Shown: positions 43,488 through 55,012, counted from the first letter of the stretch. The stretch: 64,000 bases of DNA from Glebionis coronaria (GCA_025667525.1 CM046876.1:533250038-533314037), one strand, 5' to 3'. Made by a program: numbers and translations. The notes: generated by a model from the sequence alone, not told the origin.

Positions 43488-45496
43488 TGATCAAGGTCGA
43501 GTCAGGCTCATGACTCGGTTAACAAAAACCAAGCGCTTCTTGGGAGGCAACCCATGCATCTATCTTTTAGCTTTCTTTATCCTAAGTGTAGGGGGGACCA
43601 TTTGGTTTGCTATTCCCTCCCCTCTCTTCTTATAATCAGGGATTCGAGCTTCAATGATCCACTCTTGATGATTCTTGACGACCCGTGATTCCGTGTTCAC
43701 TTCTTCCAGGTTCTATCCTAAACTCTTTTCGATGCACTATTTTATATTTTCTCAATATTAAAATAGGAATCTCTTTAGTTGTCTTTTCCTTAGCGAGATT
43801 TAAACAAAGTGCACAATGTCCTAAGTGTAGGGGAGTTTACTCCCACATGCTTAAACATTGAGGACAATGTTTATCTTAAGTGTAGGGGGGACTTCTATCG
43901 AAGTTAAGTGGTCTTTTCCTTGTATTTGTCCTCATTTTAACCGGAAAATCAATTTTTCGACATTTTTCAAAATTTTTGATCTATTTTGGCCTATTAGTTT
44001 TTCCCTTTTAATAGTTATTTTCTTTCCTTATTAGAATAAATGTTTAATAAAGTGGTTTTAATTTTCAAACGTTGTGAATCTTTTGACTCAACCCGAGTTT
44101 ACTTGTCTAAGTTACTCTAGCTAGTATCCTTAACATGTTTAAGTCAAGTTTTGCTAGGCTTTTATATAGGGAGCTATAAAACGCGAAAGTCTTAACTCTC
44201 ACGGGTTAAGAACAAGAACTTTTCGCAAGTTCCTATAATTGATCCTAGAGAGTCGTTTATCAAGGGAACTTTAAAACGCGAATTCTAAACTTGAAAAAGT
44301 CTAAGAATTTGCAAGATCCTATAGGCGACTCGAAAACCCAAAACTTTGATTTAATAGGCTAAGTATCTATGAGTCTCATTACTTGAGATTTTAAACTGTG
44401 GAGAACGAGAAATGATAGAGCCAATTATAAGTTCGGTATTCTTTCGTGAATTTATGTGAGTTAATTATAAGCCTATTCTCCCATCGCTTGCTAATAATTT
44501 ATCTGCTAATAAATAAGGTTGTACGAGTTGAAAAGTTACTTAGCTTCTAGCCCAAGATCGTTTAAAAGTTGCTCGGTATGGATTAGAGTTCATAGCCAAG
44601 GCATAACTTATTGAAGCGGGATGCGAAGATTGGCGAGTCTGAAAAGGCCCTAACAAGGCATGAGGGCTATATTTTGTTGCTAAAGATCCAAAGTGATGTG
44701 AAGAATAATTTATCGAAATATGAAGGATCGAGACACACGACGAAAAGCAAAAACTCCCAAAAGTCATGGAGAAGTGTATCCGAAAAGACCCTAACAAGGT
44801 ATGAGGATAAATAGATCCAAGTCATAAAAGGAGGCGGATCGTTGTATATCAAAGTCCAAAATAAAGATTGGAGAAAAATGAAGAAGTCGTGGTCCAAGTA
44901 TGAATCTCTCAAAAATTCAAGTGAAGAAACTCCATTATGAAGAGAAGACCATAATTTCATGAACGTCTCTCAAGGTTTGAAGTATGAAGTCGCTGCCAAA
45001 TATCGGTCCGAGAAAGGTCTCAAATCGCGAAGCAAGTTATGCCAAGATATGAACTTTATGAGGTCCCGAGAAGCAGTTTTAAAAGATTTTGTCCTTTAGC
45101 TAACTATTGATTAAATCGTTCACTTTATTTTCAGACTTAATAACTATCGAAATAAGTCAAAAATGCATCCTCTTGATCATTCAAGACAATAATAAAATTT
45201 AAGAGATACACCTAGGAATAAGGGAGTCTAAGTGGATAATTCGCCCACATGAGTTCGTGTTAGTCTACTAACTTATAATAACAATGATCTCGTTTTTAAG
45301 CTTGGTTTGGAAAAAGTGAAAACTTGAGGATGATGATTATTCATGACATTTCCAAAACCCAAGGTATGCTTTTGATTTCTTTACTTTGAATGTTTATAGT
45401 TTTTATTTCTTTAATAAAGGCCAACGTGGATTGATTGTGATGAAAAATGTAAACGTGCTTTGTAACTAATGCATTGCATGAGGACATTGCAATGGT
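43488..45496 (+). other. 3' region of element G without RT or integrase
   Basis: 2 kb with no supported gene; the position where pol would be is empty. It holds AAGTGTAGGGG words at about 43,588, 43,822 and 43,878, copies of the functional polypurine tract, and the Athila-like GCGCTTCTTGGGAGGCAACC at 43,531. Short internal repeats occur (CCCTAACAAGG at about 44,648 and 44,789; TAAAACGCGAA at about 44,176 and 44,271). Confidence 0.75.
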
Positions 45497-45511
45497 CAAG
45501 TGTAGGGGATT
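45497..45511 (+). other. Polypurine tract of element G
   Basis: AAGTGTAGGGGATT directly before the 3' LTR start TGATATGTG. Confidence 0.88.
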
Positions 45512-47417
45512 TGATATGTGTGTAAACACACATCTTTTCTACCACTTAATTACAATAATAACCGGACCAAAACGTGTATTTTATGTCTTTTATGTCGAAA
45601 TTATGCATGGTTTGTGTTTTTGTTGTGATTTAGGACAAAAAGGTGAAAAGTGGAGAAAACACGGACATTCATGGGCATTTACGGACTTTTATTGAATAAA
45701 AAGATGAAAGACGAAGTCAAGAAGTCAAGAGTGCAAAAAGAACGGAAGTCCAAGACCAATTCTGAAGATTTATCGAAGAAAAAGTCAAAAGACGGAAGTT
45801 TATCAAAAGCCGAAGAATTCAAGTCTATTTTATTGAAGAATTTAAAGACGAGTTCAAAGAAATCCCAAGCCAAAAAGTCCTTAAAGTCCAAGTTTAAATA
45901 AGATTAGAAGAATAAAGGACTAATGATGCAATTAATGAAGATTAAAAGAAGGATGGACTTAATCTTGCAATTAAGAAGAAATGAAGGAGGGGAGGAAGCT
46001 TCCTTAATCCTCCCCTATAAATAGTCATTAGTTGTTAATCATTTTCCTTGTTGGCTAAGTGTGACAATTAGTCTTACATTTTCTTTACCTTGCACCTTTA
46101 ATTTTATGCACATTTAAATACTTGTCCAATTTAAATACCTTGTCTTGCACCTTAAATTCCTTTAATTTCAAGTAAGTTTCCATTTAATTCTTGTCAATCT
46201 TTATTTTATCTTGTTAAATCTCCTATCTACCTTTCTTAATCTTTGATTTTTATGTTTATGTTTGTGTTTATGTTCATGTCTTTATTTTGATCAAATGGGT
46301 TTTTGATTATTGTGGTTAAATTTGTTTGTTTTGTTGATCTAAATTGTTTGTTTATGTTTAACTTTTGTTCTATTATTAGTTTAGCTTAATCGTTGTTTTG
46401 ATTTTGATTAAATTGTGTTAGATCTGCTGTTACTGTTATCCCTTGTTCTTCGGGGTGTTTGTTTATGTTTCTTTGTTCCCAGGAAAACTTCCGAGCCAAG
46501 ACAAGGAAGGCTGTTCATTCGGAACTTTCAAAGTTCCGAACCAGTGGGGTTCATCCGGAACATTCAGAGTTCCGACTCAAGGGGCTTCATCCGGAACATT
46601 CAAAGTTCCGGACGAAAACTTCCGACTCAAGCAATTGTTCATTCGGAACTTAAAAGTTCCGGATCAATATACTTCATTCGGAACTCAAAAAGTTCCGGAT
46701 CAAGGAGATTCATTCGGAACTCAAAAGTTCCGGATCAACTCAAAAGTTCCGGACGAAGGACAAAGTTCCGAATCAGCCAGATCTTCCGAACCAAGTTCCG
46801 GGTCAATAAGTTCCGAGTCAAGAGTGTTTCATTCGGAAGAAGTTCCGGATCAACATCTTTTTGTTCATTCGGAACTTAAAAGTTCCGAATCAAGGTCTAA
46901 GTTCCGGATCAAGCTGCTTCATTCGGAAGTCAAGAAGTTCCGCCTCAAGCCAGTTCATTCGGAAGTTTTAAACTTCCGAATCAAGGGTTTCTTGTTAGGT
47001 TCTTTTTAGTTTTTCTTTTTAAGTTTTGTCTTTATTTTCAAGCTTAATTTTTCCCGCCTTTTAATTTAATTGCACTTAAAGATTATTTATCTTAGCTTAA
47101 TTTTAGCCTTGCCTTAGTTTAAGTTTTAGTTGCGTTTTAAGATTGCCTTAGTTAGATTTAAGATTGCGTTATTTACTTTAAGTGCCTTTTAATTTTAGTC
47201 ACGCTTTTAAATATTTGCACTTTATTTTAATTAGATTTAGATTTACTTTCAAGTCATTTACTTTAATCGTTTTGCACTTTTAGTTTTAAAAACTACAACG
47301 ACACAATCTGTGTTCCACCAAAATAAAACTGAGTCACATAGAGAACCTAGATCAATTCGATTAGACAAACGACAAAGAACTTTAATTTTTATACGGGGTG
47401 TCAAAAGCCATGTATCA
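45512..47417 (+). repeat. 3' LTR of element G
   Basis: 1,906 bp, about 98.5% identical to the 5' LTR by eye, with the same TATA box, hairpin array and ATCA end; followed directly by the CCTGA target duplicate. Confidence 0.95.
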
Positions 47418-47422
47418 CCTGA
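47418..47422. other. Target-site duplication of element G, right
   Basis: CCTGA, matching 38,003-38,007. Removing G joins GTCAG-CCTGA-CCATA of the element C leader. Confidence 0.9.
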
Positions 47423-48292
47423 CCATATCAACATTCAATCTCATGTGGTGAAGAACAATATTAGAATGACCTTCACATCCCATTTCTTAACATGTATTGA
47501 CCCCACAACGAAAACAACCATACCTTGGATCAAACGAATTTCACAATAGCATATAATATTTGATGTAGCTACGTCAGATGTAAACTACTGAGAAAGAATA
47601 TCACGTGAAGTAACATTGCATTTATTCTTTTACACCTTGGCCACGTGCGTTCAAAATAGAAACACCAATTGTAGTTATCTTAATGTATCTTAAACCAAGG
47701 CCAACTCACGTTTCATACGTGAACATTTATCAATCACCAACTTCTTTTATTCACCAATAATTTTTAGGGCTTTGAGGAATTAACCCTCTCAATAAATCCT
47801 AAAATCACCATCACCATAGCAACAAAAATCACCAATCTGGGTTCTTTAATCAAACCCTAAAAACAGAAAATCAAAGATTCACCTCTTCTTTTTACCTCTT
47901 CTTTTTATGATTTTATGCTTACAATACAACCAATTGCATCTCAGCTAGGGTTTATCATTGATCCCTGATCAACTCACCCTAGCAAGTCGAAACAACAACA
48001 ACAATCGATTGGTCCCGGACCAATGCTCATCATTATTGTCAGATGCAATCAATGGCTTGTAAACAAAAATTAAATTAAGAAGAAATAAGAACAAGAATCA
48101 AACCTCATTTTTTTGTAATTAGGGGTTCCTTGCAAAACCCTAAACCAGAAACTTTAGCGACACTTTTTTCTGTCATAGAACTGTCACAGATCTGTAAAAT
48201 CGCCGCTAATCTGTTGCTAAAACCATTGCGAATTCAGGACAGCAACATGAACACGAAAAACATCTTGATCTCCTAGATATCTAGAGCCACCC
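47423..48292 (-). other. Leader of element C
   Basis: About 870 bp between element G and the C PBS, with no gene. AT-rich, with a direct repeat of ACCTCTTCTTTTT near 47,881-47,906. It would be the 5' untranslated region of the outer element. Confidence 0.55.
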
Positions 48293-48304
48293 GCTCTGAT
48301 ACCA
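48293..48304 (-). other. Primer-binding site of element C (outer, tRNA-Met)
   Basis: Minus-strand TGGTATCAGAGC, exact, 5 nt from the 5' LTR end at 48,310. Confidence 0.85.
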
Positions 48305-48309
48305 CTTAT

Positions 48310-48827
48310 TGATCCCAAACTCAGATCTTAAACCTTAGCTTGTTTAAGGGTTGTGATAAAGAGAATAGATTCAATCTAACACTAGAGAAACTTTGCAATA
48401 CAAAGTAACTAAACAAGATGCGGAATGTAGTGTTTAGCACAAGAACAAATGGTTAAAGCAAACGTTAAACTTTAATATATCAAAGATATACGAATACCCA
48501 ATAATGGTATTAGGGTTACAAAAACCTTAAAGTATGAAATGAAAGAAAACAGAGAAAGACACACTTTGCATGATAACCTAGTGGGTCCTTTTATAGTACA
48601 AGGACTCGCGTACAAGATTACTACTAACAAACTTGGAAAGTATCTCGGAGTAGTAACTGAAACGCGTTATAATCTATTCCAAGTTCATCTCTAGCAGCAG
48701 GGTCTTTGACTTCAGCAGGGGAACCAATCCCCCTGCCTTTGTTATTTAGCAGGGGGAACTTACTCTAGCAGGGGACACTTTGACCAACTAGCAGGGGTAA
48801 CTAATACACTTATATTTATTCCCAACA
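48310..48827 (-). repeat. 5' LTR of Copia element C (518 bp)
   Basis: Partner of 25,332-25,848. Minus TATA ACTATAAAAG at 48,589-48,598. AGCAGGGGAA-type words at about 48,713, 48,747, 48,766 and 48,790, at positions matching the 3' LTR, with CCCCCTGC forming a hairpin. Confidence 0.92.
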
Positions 48828-49492
48828 TGGATGTTTGTCTAAGGTTATCTTTTGGGCTTAAGCTTATGTTTATAGCTTGAAAGTGAGAAGCTCCTAGGCC
48901 TATGTTGAATGTCTGTATTAGCTAACTAAAGTAAGTCGATAACCTTAAATGTTTGCATTAGCTTATATAAGACAGAGAAAGCCATAGACATACATTCACA
49001 TTTGCAGGTATAGAATGCTAACCTCGATCCTTTTCATCCAAGCTTCAACCCTACTTATCCTTGCATCCAAACGTGCAACTTGAGCATGGATAGCATGAAC
49101 CACGTAATCAGGTTCATTTATAGTTCCTTAGAGGTGCTCTATCTCACTGGTCGAGTCATCTTCATAGCAACCAATCTACGCGTGGAAAAAAACTGAAATT
49201 AGAGACATATACATAGATCATAAGTAGATCCAAGTCGAGAGTTGAATCTAACCATGTTACCAAGTAGAAGTCATTTCAAACTTTAAGCAAGAAAATCCCA
49301 ATCAAACTAATACTTTGCGCAAACCTGTTAAAAAATAAAATAGATAGCTTTAAAATTACTGTCCAACCACCCCTTTTCTCTGCTGTCCAAACAGCCAGTG
49401 TATCCAAGCTCATCCAGTATTATTTTGAATGTTTGAAACACTAAATTAATTGATACCAACCTAAAAGGGCCTTAAAGGCAGCCTCAACTGAT
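48828..49492. other. Inter-element DNA with a weak coding trace
   Basis: No firm gene. A minus-strand stretch near 49,030-49,130 reads YVVHAIHAQVARLDARISRV, heptad-like (coiled-coil pattern), between stops; the source is unrecognised. Confidence 0.4.
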
Positions 49493-49626
49493 ACTATTTT
49501 TAGCAAGCCATTGGCGAACAACCACATGTAATGCTTGAGCTTGCTCAGTTGGTGTCGCTTTACCGGTTTCAATGGTCCATACAGGCTGGTATGCAACTAG
49601 AATATTATCCCAACTTGACATCGCAC
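49493..49626 (-). pseudogene. Triosephosphate isomerase exon remnant
   Basis: Minus-strand translation gives SSWDNILVAYQPVWTIETGK and then ATPTEQAQALH...RQWLAK, clearly the loop-6 exon of plant triosephosphate isomerase (family pattern AYEPVWAIGTGK...AQEVH). The exon follows an AG acceptor (TGTACAG). The catalytic Glu of AYEPVW is Gln, loop-6 Gly is Glu (IETG where IGTG is expected), and a stop follows soon after. No other TPI exon was recognised nearby, so this is a degenerate fragment, perhaps captured by a mobile element. Confidence 0.72.
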
Positions 49627-51572
49627 CTGTACATGAAGAAAACAGTCACTGCATCAAAGACCAAAAAAACTTACGCAAAACAAAAAAACTGACGCGCTGC
49701 TTATATAAAATATTGACTCTGCTAAACTCCAAAGAAAATGCAGATACCTCACTTGGAATTGATGGCAAAAACTTTTGTTCTTTTCTTTGTAGTTGCTAAC
49801 GTGCCTGGCTTACGCATTCGCCACACGTGTTTTGGTTTCTTTACTCGTACTAACTTTCTGGTGGCATTATTCTTTTGGCTTTGGTTCAACGTCCATTGTC
49901 GCTACCGTGTCACTCATTCCTACATAAAGCGCAAGAACACTTAGTCATGATATTCAATATAATGGTACTTGTTAATTTTTTGACACCTTGAAATGCGACC
50001 ATTAGGATATTTAAGAACTAAGTGCATGGATTACTTTAATGGCTGCTTGGGCATATTCGGTGTAAGGGGTTGTTTGGACAGATTCTGTTTAAGGGGTTTT
50101 TTGGACACAAAGATGGTTAATGGGCTGTGTGGACATATTCGTTTTAAGGCTAGCTATATCAGTTTGACAATGTATTGTTGAAACATCAGCCACTTAGAAG
50201 ATAGGAACATAAGGCGTAAACCAAATAAGTAATAAACATGTAATATAAACGGAAAAACAACATCGGGTTATACCTTCTGTTTGAATCAGTCTTGAATTTA
50301 AACAATGGAGTGGCGACTGCAACAATGAAGATAGATTCACCATTAGAATCTGGTCTTGAGTTCACCATGGCTCACATTTCTGTAAAAAACATAGTATTAG
50401 AACTAAAACAACATACCATAGTCCCGACACCACTTACCAATTTATTAAAATTCTTTGTTTCATTCACCTAGTGGTTCTGCACACCCACTCATTTTTCGGT
50501 AGTGAATATATTATAATGTTCCAGAAAGTATTAAAATAGTTATGATTCTATTCTGTAAGTAATGTCTTCATTTGACACTACGATACTTAAAACTCTATTG
50601 TTTGGGAGTCCGGGTCACATCATACGTAAAAAGATTATTCCAGAATAAATAGGTTTTTAGCGTTTGGATAAAAGAAATGTAATTTAGCCTATGTTTGCAT
50701 TCGAAATTCAGTTGAAACGATACCGAACTCACCTGCAAGACAACATCCAACAACATTTTCCTTTTGTGTCCTCTTAAAAGAATACGGTCCAAAAGCAGCC
50801 AGTGCACGCGAACCAGTTTGAGATGCATTCATCAAAGTGGCTATAGCGCCCTGATCAGCCGTTTAGTAGTTCCTACATTCAAGGAAAAAATATGCTTAGA
50901 TATGTAGCTTAAATCATCGTAAGATTTTTAAATGATGTACACTAATGACGTAAAAGATTTGGTTACCCACGCCATATATGAGTACTAACTGTTTTTTTTA
51001 TAAATCCCCGCCCTTTAAAATCATAATTGCTTATCTTGCATATCTAGTATAGTATTTACCATCTGCCATCAAGCTAGAAGCTATTATACACCATTTAAAA
51101 AAGAACTTATTTCTAACAACTTACTTTTAAGGCTCGACCAGCCATTGAAACCACCATAGGAGGAACGACCATGTGTTCAGCTCTTTTTAACTTCGAGACT
51201 TCTAAATTCAGTACGGTTTATCTTTTAGCCGAAAGAACTAAAAAACCTATCATCTGCAATAGATGGAATAGACAAAAAAATGAGCACTATCTAAGATAAA
51301 TGTTGTATGCAGGCAACATGATATTGCACAACCCAAAATTCGAAGGACATTCATCAACCGTACCTGGAACATAAACGTTTTCTATTCCAGCATCTTCAAC
51401 GAATGAAAATCCAACATGTGTTTCTCCGTTGACGTTCTAGAACTGGAAGAGGATCATTCACCTGTATAAAAGGAATTGTAAAAAAATAGGGCCCCGAAAG
51501 AAGAAAATGCTAAATATTCGAACATTATTTAGCCATTACACATAAAAGTATTACTTACTCAATAATAGCCTC
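49627..51572. other. Inter-element DNA with exon-like fragments
   Basis: No intact gene. On the minus strand several short open segments look coding: VEDAGIENVYVPGT (about 51.36-51.45 kb), KRAEHMVVPPMVVSMAGRAL (about 51.13-51.21 kb), ADQGAIATLMNASQTGSRAL (about 50.77-50.86 kb) and MVNSRPDSNGESIFIVAVAT (from 50,368). I cannot name them. They may be exons of one or more decayed genes on the same strand as the TPI exon, or chance. Confidence 0.35.
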
Positions 51573-51941
51573 TGTAGAAACTAGAGGGGGGGGGGGGGGG
51601 GGGGGTGAATAGTTTCTCTTCAATTAGTCACCTAATTTAAGTTACTTTGAATTAAGTGTGTATCAAAACTATCTTTTACTTAAAGCTAAGTTGCATAATG
51701 ATTAGGTTCAATTCAAATGCATTAGCAATGGTAATAGGTAAGTATAATGATAATGACATAAGTAAAGAGTAAGGAAAGAGAGAACCTAGTGACAAGACAC
51801 CAAGATTTATAGTGGTTCGACAACGAGGCTCTATCCTCGTTTCTACTCCACCCCTCGAGTACACCTACTCGAGATTTCCACTGTATCCACAAGCTCCCTT
51901 CTTGGCGGAGAAAGCCTTACATCGTCGCTTACATTATTTTC

Positions 51942-52158
51942 CGACACTAAGCTAAATGTTGAGACCTAATCATTAGCTAGGACCAATCTACACAACGTTG
52001 CCTACTTTACAATTTAACGACACAAGGCTAGATGTCGAGTTCTAATCTCAAGGTAGAACCAATCTTCACGACGTTGCCTACTTCACCATTTAATGACACA
52101 AGGCTAGATGTCGAGTTCTAATCCAAATCTAGAACCAATCTTCACGACTCTTCACTTT
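51942..52158. repeat. 76-bp tandem repeat in the E LTR
   Basis: Unit starts CGACAC at 51,942, 52,018 and 52,094 (period exactly 76; the last copy is partial). The matching array in the 5' LTR starts at 63,363, 63,439 and 63,515. Confidence 0.9.
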
Positions 52159-52710
52159 GAAGCTAAGTGAGAACTTCACACAACACAACTACTAATCACT
52201 TTCAAGTTTAGTGAGAACTCACAAGACACAACCACATCACTTTATAGTTTAGTGAGAACTACTACACAAATCTATTACAACTCAACTAGACATATCCAAG
52301 TACACACATGTAGCTTGGATCTACACAACACAAATCCAAGCAAACACATATGTAATGGATGTACACAACAAATCCAAGTATTTGCAAATAGCTTAGAAGA
52401 ACACAAATAGTCCAAGTATTTAATAAATACAGATGGATTAACAAAAATAAAAAGGCTACATGATGAACATGACTAATTCATGGATTCATCTTTATCACAA
52501 CACTAGTGAGTGAGTGATATTCTCATTGGACAAGGTAAAGGAGGGCATCAAGAGGATAATCATATGTAAACATCCTTAACACTTTAAGTGATCATTTACT
52601 AATGATTATGCTATAGAAAAGAGAAAGGGGGCTGAGAAAAACGTCCAAGTGGCTTATTGGAAAATGAGATTTGATCCATTATTTATAGAAGACAAAGTCC
52701 AACGGCTAGC

Positions 52711-52790
52711 TGGGCGCGGATCCTTATCTAGCCGGCGGTACCTTATCGATAAGGAACCGCCTAGCTATTTAAGGTACCGCCCAGTAGAGT
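52711..52790. promoter_or_regulatory. Palindromic GCGGTNCCTTA module of the E LTR
   Basis: Four GCGGTNCCTTA-type words. The centre (52,735-52,760) is a 26-bp palindrome with one mismatched pair: half-site GCGGTACCTTATC plus its near-complement. It lies about 30-110 bp upstream of the minus TATA box. Related modules precede the three internal ORFs. Confidence 0.75.
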
Positions 52791-53165
52791 CCGCTCCCTT
52801 TTTTGTCTTTTAGTGGGGTAGGAATATCTGAGGTGTTTTAAACCTTCAAAGGATATTCTTATGGCATATGTAATATGCCATTTTCAAATTTACATTTTCC
52901 ATTTTAATAAAACATTTTCTTAAAAAGAAAGTTTATTAAAAAATCTTTTGTCATATTAACAAAAGTGAGTTTTAAGGATAATCACTTTGATGATCACTAA
53001 GTATGATTAAGAAAAGTTAGTGATATGATTATTACCTTGATGATAGTGTTAGTTAAATAATTCGTTTTGTGTTTTATACTAAATGTGTTGTATAGTTTGT
53101 TGTGATCAAAACTAAGAAAGATTAGTTAACACTAATAATGTTTTTAGGCATCACTTGCATTAACA

Positions 53166-53179
53166 ATCTCCCCATTTTT
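53166..53179 (-). other. Polypurine tract of element E
   Basis: The minus strand reads AAAAATGGGGAGAT before the LTR start TGTTAATGC. Further GGGGGAG tracts occur at about 53,260-53,350. Confidence 0.7.
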
Positions 53180-54478
53180 GATTACGACAAACTATAAACT
53201 CATTTACTTAGAAACACAAAATATCAAATTATTAACGAGTTTATCACTATCATTTCTCCCCCTTTGTCGTAGCAAAAAGGTAAGCACAACTCTTTGAAGA
53301 TATTCAAACTTTGCTTGTAGCTCCCCCTTGGTGGTTGCTCCCCCTTGCTTGGGGCACTAAGTGTATGAGTGATGAGACTGTATTTATACATAGTCTCATC
53401 GTCCAAATCGGGCTTAAAACGCTTAAAATATCATCAAAATACCCAAATATATGCTTGTGTTTGTTCATTGTGTATTTTAGGTACGGATATCGTGAAATCA
53501 ACAAATGATCACAAGAATGAAGCAAAAACGAACACGGGAAACGAAGTCGCACAAAGAACCGGGCCCGAAGAATGAATTTTGCAAAAATGCCCTTGAAGTT
53601 TGAAGAATGTCAAGATTGGTCCCTCAACTTTTAAAGATTGACACTTTATACCCCTTAAATATCCAAAAGTACTTTAGGGTCCCTAAAGTTTGGAGAAATA
53701 TCATGAATAGCCCTTGAATTTTGAAGAACCTACATGATAAGTCCTTATTCTAACAAAGGACTAAAGTTGTTAAGCCAAAAGGACCAACTGTGCAAAAACA
53801 TGGACTAACGGTGAAAAGGGATGAAGGACTGATTATGCAAAACTGTTCAAATGAGAAGTTAACCAGGGGGACCATCATTGCCAAAACTCCAAACCTGTCT
53901 AACCTAATCACCATTAATATCCCACTCACATCCCCTCACCCACTCACAATACGCCACCTCACCCAAAACACCAGTCAAACCTCCACCCACGTCACCCCCA
54001 TTTAACTTAATACTTGTTTTTAAAAAAACTGTTATTTCCCTCTAAACAGTTACTGTACCCCATCACCACCCCTAATTCCACTTATAAACCCTAATCACCA
54101 TAGCAATCAAAACAAAGGGGAAAACTATAAGACCTTCCAGAACCCTAATTTGCCCCACTCTTAGCACAAACCCACTTCAAAAACCCTCACCACATGGCTG
54201 TGGGTCCCCATTGGTACCTCCCCTGCCCCATTGCTTGATCAAAAATAACAAAGAAGGAATCTTGCAGCATCATCAACGGCTCCCTACACTTCCTTTCTCC
54301 CAAAGACATTATGAACGCTTGAGATTAGTCTCCCAACAGCTGGATATCACAAGCTGCCAAGACAAGACCACATGGGAGCTTTTTGACCATATTCAAATTT
54401 CTGAGATGAGGGCATTCTTGGAATTATTATTGTTAGGGTTTACCTTTCTCATTGTACTCTAGAAATTTCCATCATGTA

Positions 54479-54500
54479 CTATAAATACATGTCGACATGT
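54479..54500 (+). promoter_or_regulatory. TATA box and adjoining palindrome
   Basis: CTATAAATA (54,479-54,487) overlaps a perfect 14-bp palindrome, ACATGTCGACATGT (54,487-54,500). Confidence 0.6.
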
Positions 54501-55012
54501 GACATGTATTCTTGTTCCAACTTCTGTTTTGTAAAGTCCTTTTTATGAATGAAATAGTAATAGCTTCTTAAAAATCTTGCAAGCCAAAGTTGTGTTCCAT
54601 TTTTTTACTTTAGTAGTGTAAACAGTCACTTCTCTTTTATAAAAATCAGCTTAAAATCTCAAGGACACTTGGATTATAATCTGGTTTTGTTCAAGTTTAT
54701 AGGAGCTTTTAGAGGCTGTTTGTTTGACATACAAAAAGTCTCCATAAGCTTGTATAAGCTTATTAATTTAGTGTCAAATTCGTTTCAAGCAAAGTCGTTT
54801 TCCAGATTCGTTTTCAAAAAGAAAGTGAGTTCAAAGGATTCCCTGAAATCTGAATCATAACATATGGTGAAGTGAAAGTGGACCCGTGTGTTGTGATTGC
54901 AGTTTGATGTTAAAGCCTTTTAGTGTACTTGTTGTTCTTTCAAGTTTAGGTTTTCAAAATATTGTTTAAATTGGGATTTCAAAACCAAAAGTTTATTTTG
55001 GGTGGTACTGTT

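Larger units (their letters stand above)
38008..47417 (+). mobile_element. Element G: Athila-like LTR element with gag-protease only
   Basis: Complete structure: 1,907-bp 5' LTR, Athila-type tRNA-Asp PBS, one intact gag-protease ORF, 2-kb 3' region, polypurine tract, 1,906-bp 3' LTR and a 5-bp target duplication (CCTGA). LTRs start TGAT and end ATCA. By eye they differ at about 25-30 positions (roughly 98.5% identical), so the insertion is young. RT, RNase H and integrase are absent, so it depends on an autonomous Athila relative. Fits the 'TR-GAG' class of non-autonomous elements. It is the youngest datable insertion here and splits the leader of element C. Confidence 0.95.
25332..48827 (-). 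mobile_element. Element C: compound Copia element with 3' additional ORF
   Basis: Matching LTRs at both ends. On the minus strand: 5' LTR, tRNA-Met PBS, leader (interrupted by element G), a G-run repeat region, a 168-bp LTR-like segment with its own PBS, gag, pol, spacer, the additional ORF, polypurine tract, 3' LTR. Without G it spans about 14 kb. Coding parts decayed mainly through nonsense codons and not frameshifts. The interior LTR suggests a recombinant or nested origin. Confidence 0.8.
51573..53165 (-). repeat. 3' LTR of element E (1.59 kb)
   Basis: TGTAGAAAC...TTAACA on the plus strand. Strongly similar to 63,001 onward. Features: a G20 run near its end (51,586-51,605), a 76-bp tandem repeat (51,942-52,158), a minus-strand TATA box (TTCTATAAATAAT, about 52,679-52,689) and, just upstream of that box on the minus strand, the palindromic GCGGTACCTTA module (52,711-52,790). 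Confidence 0.9.
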
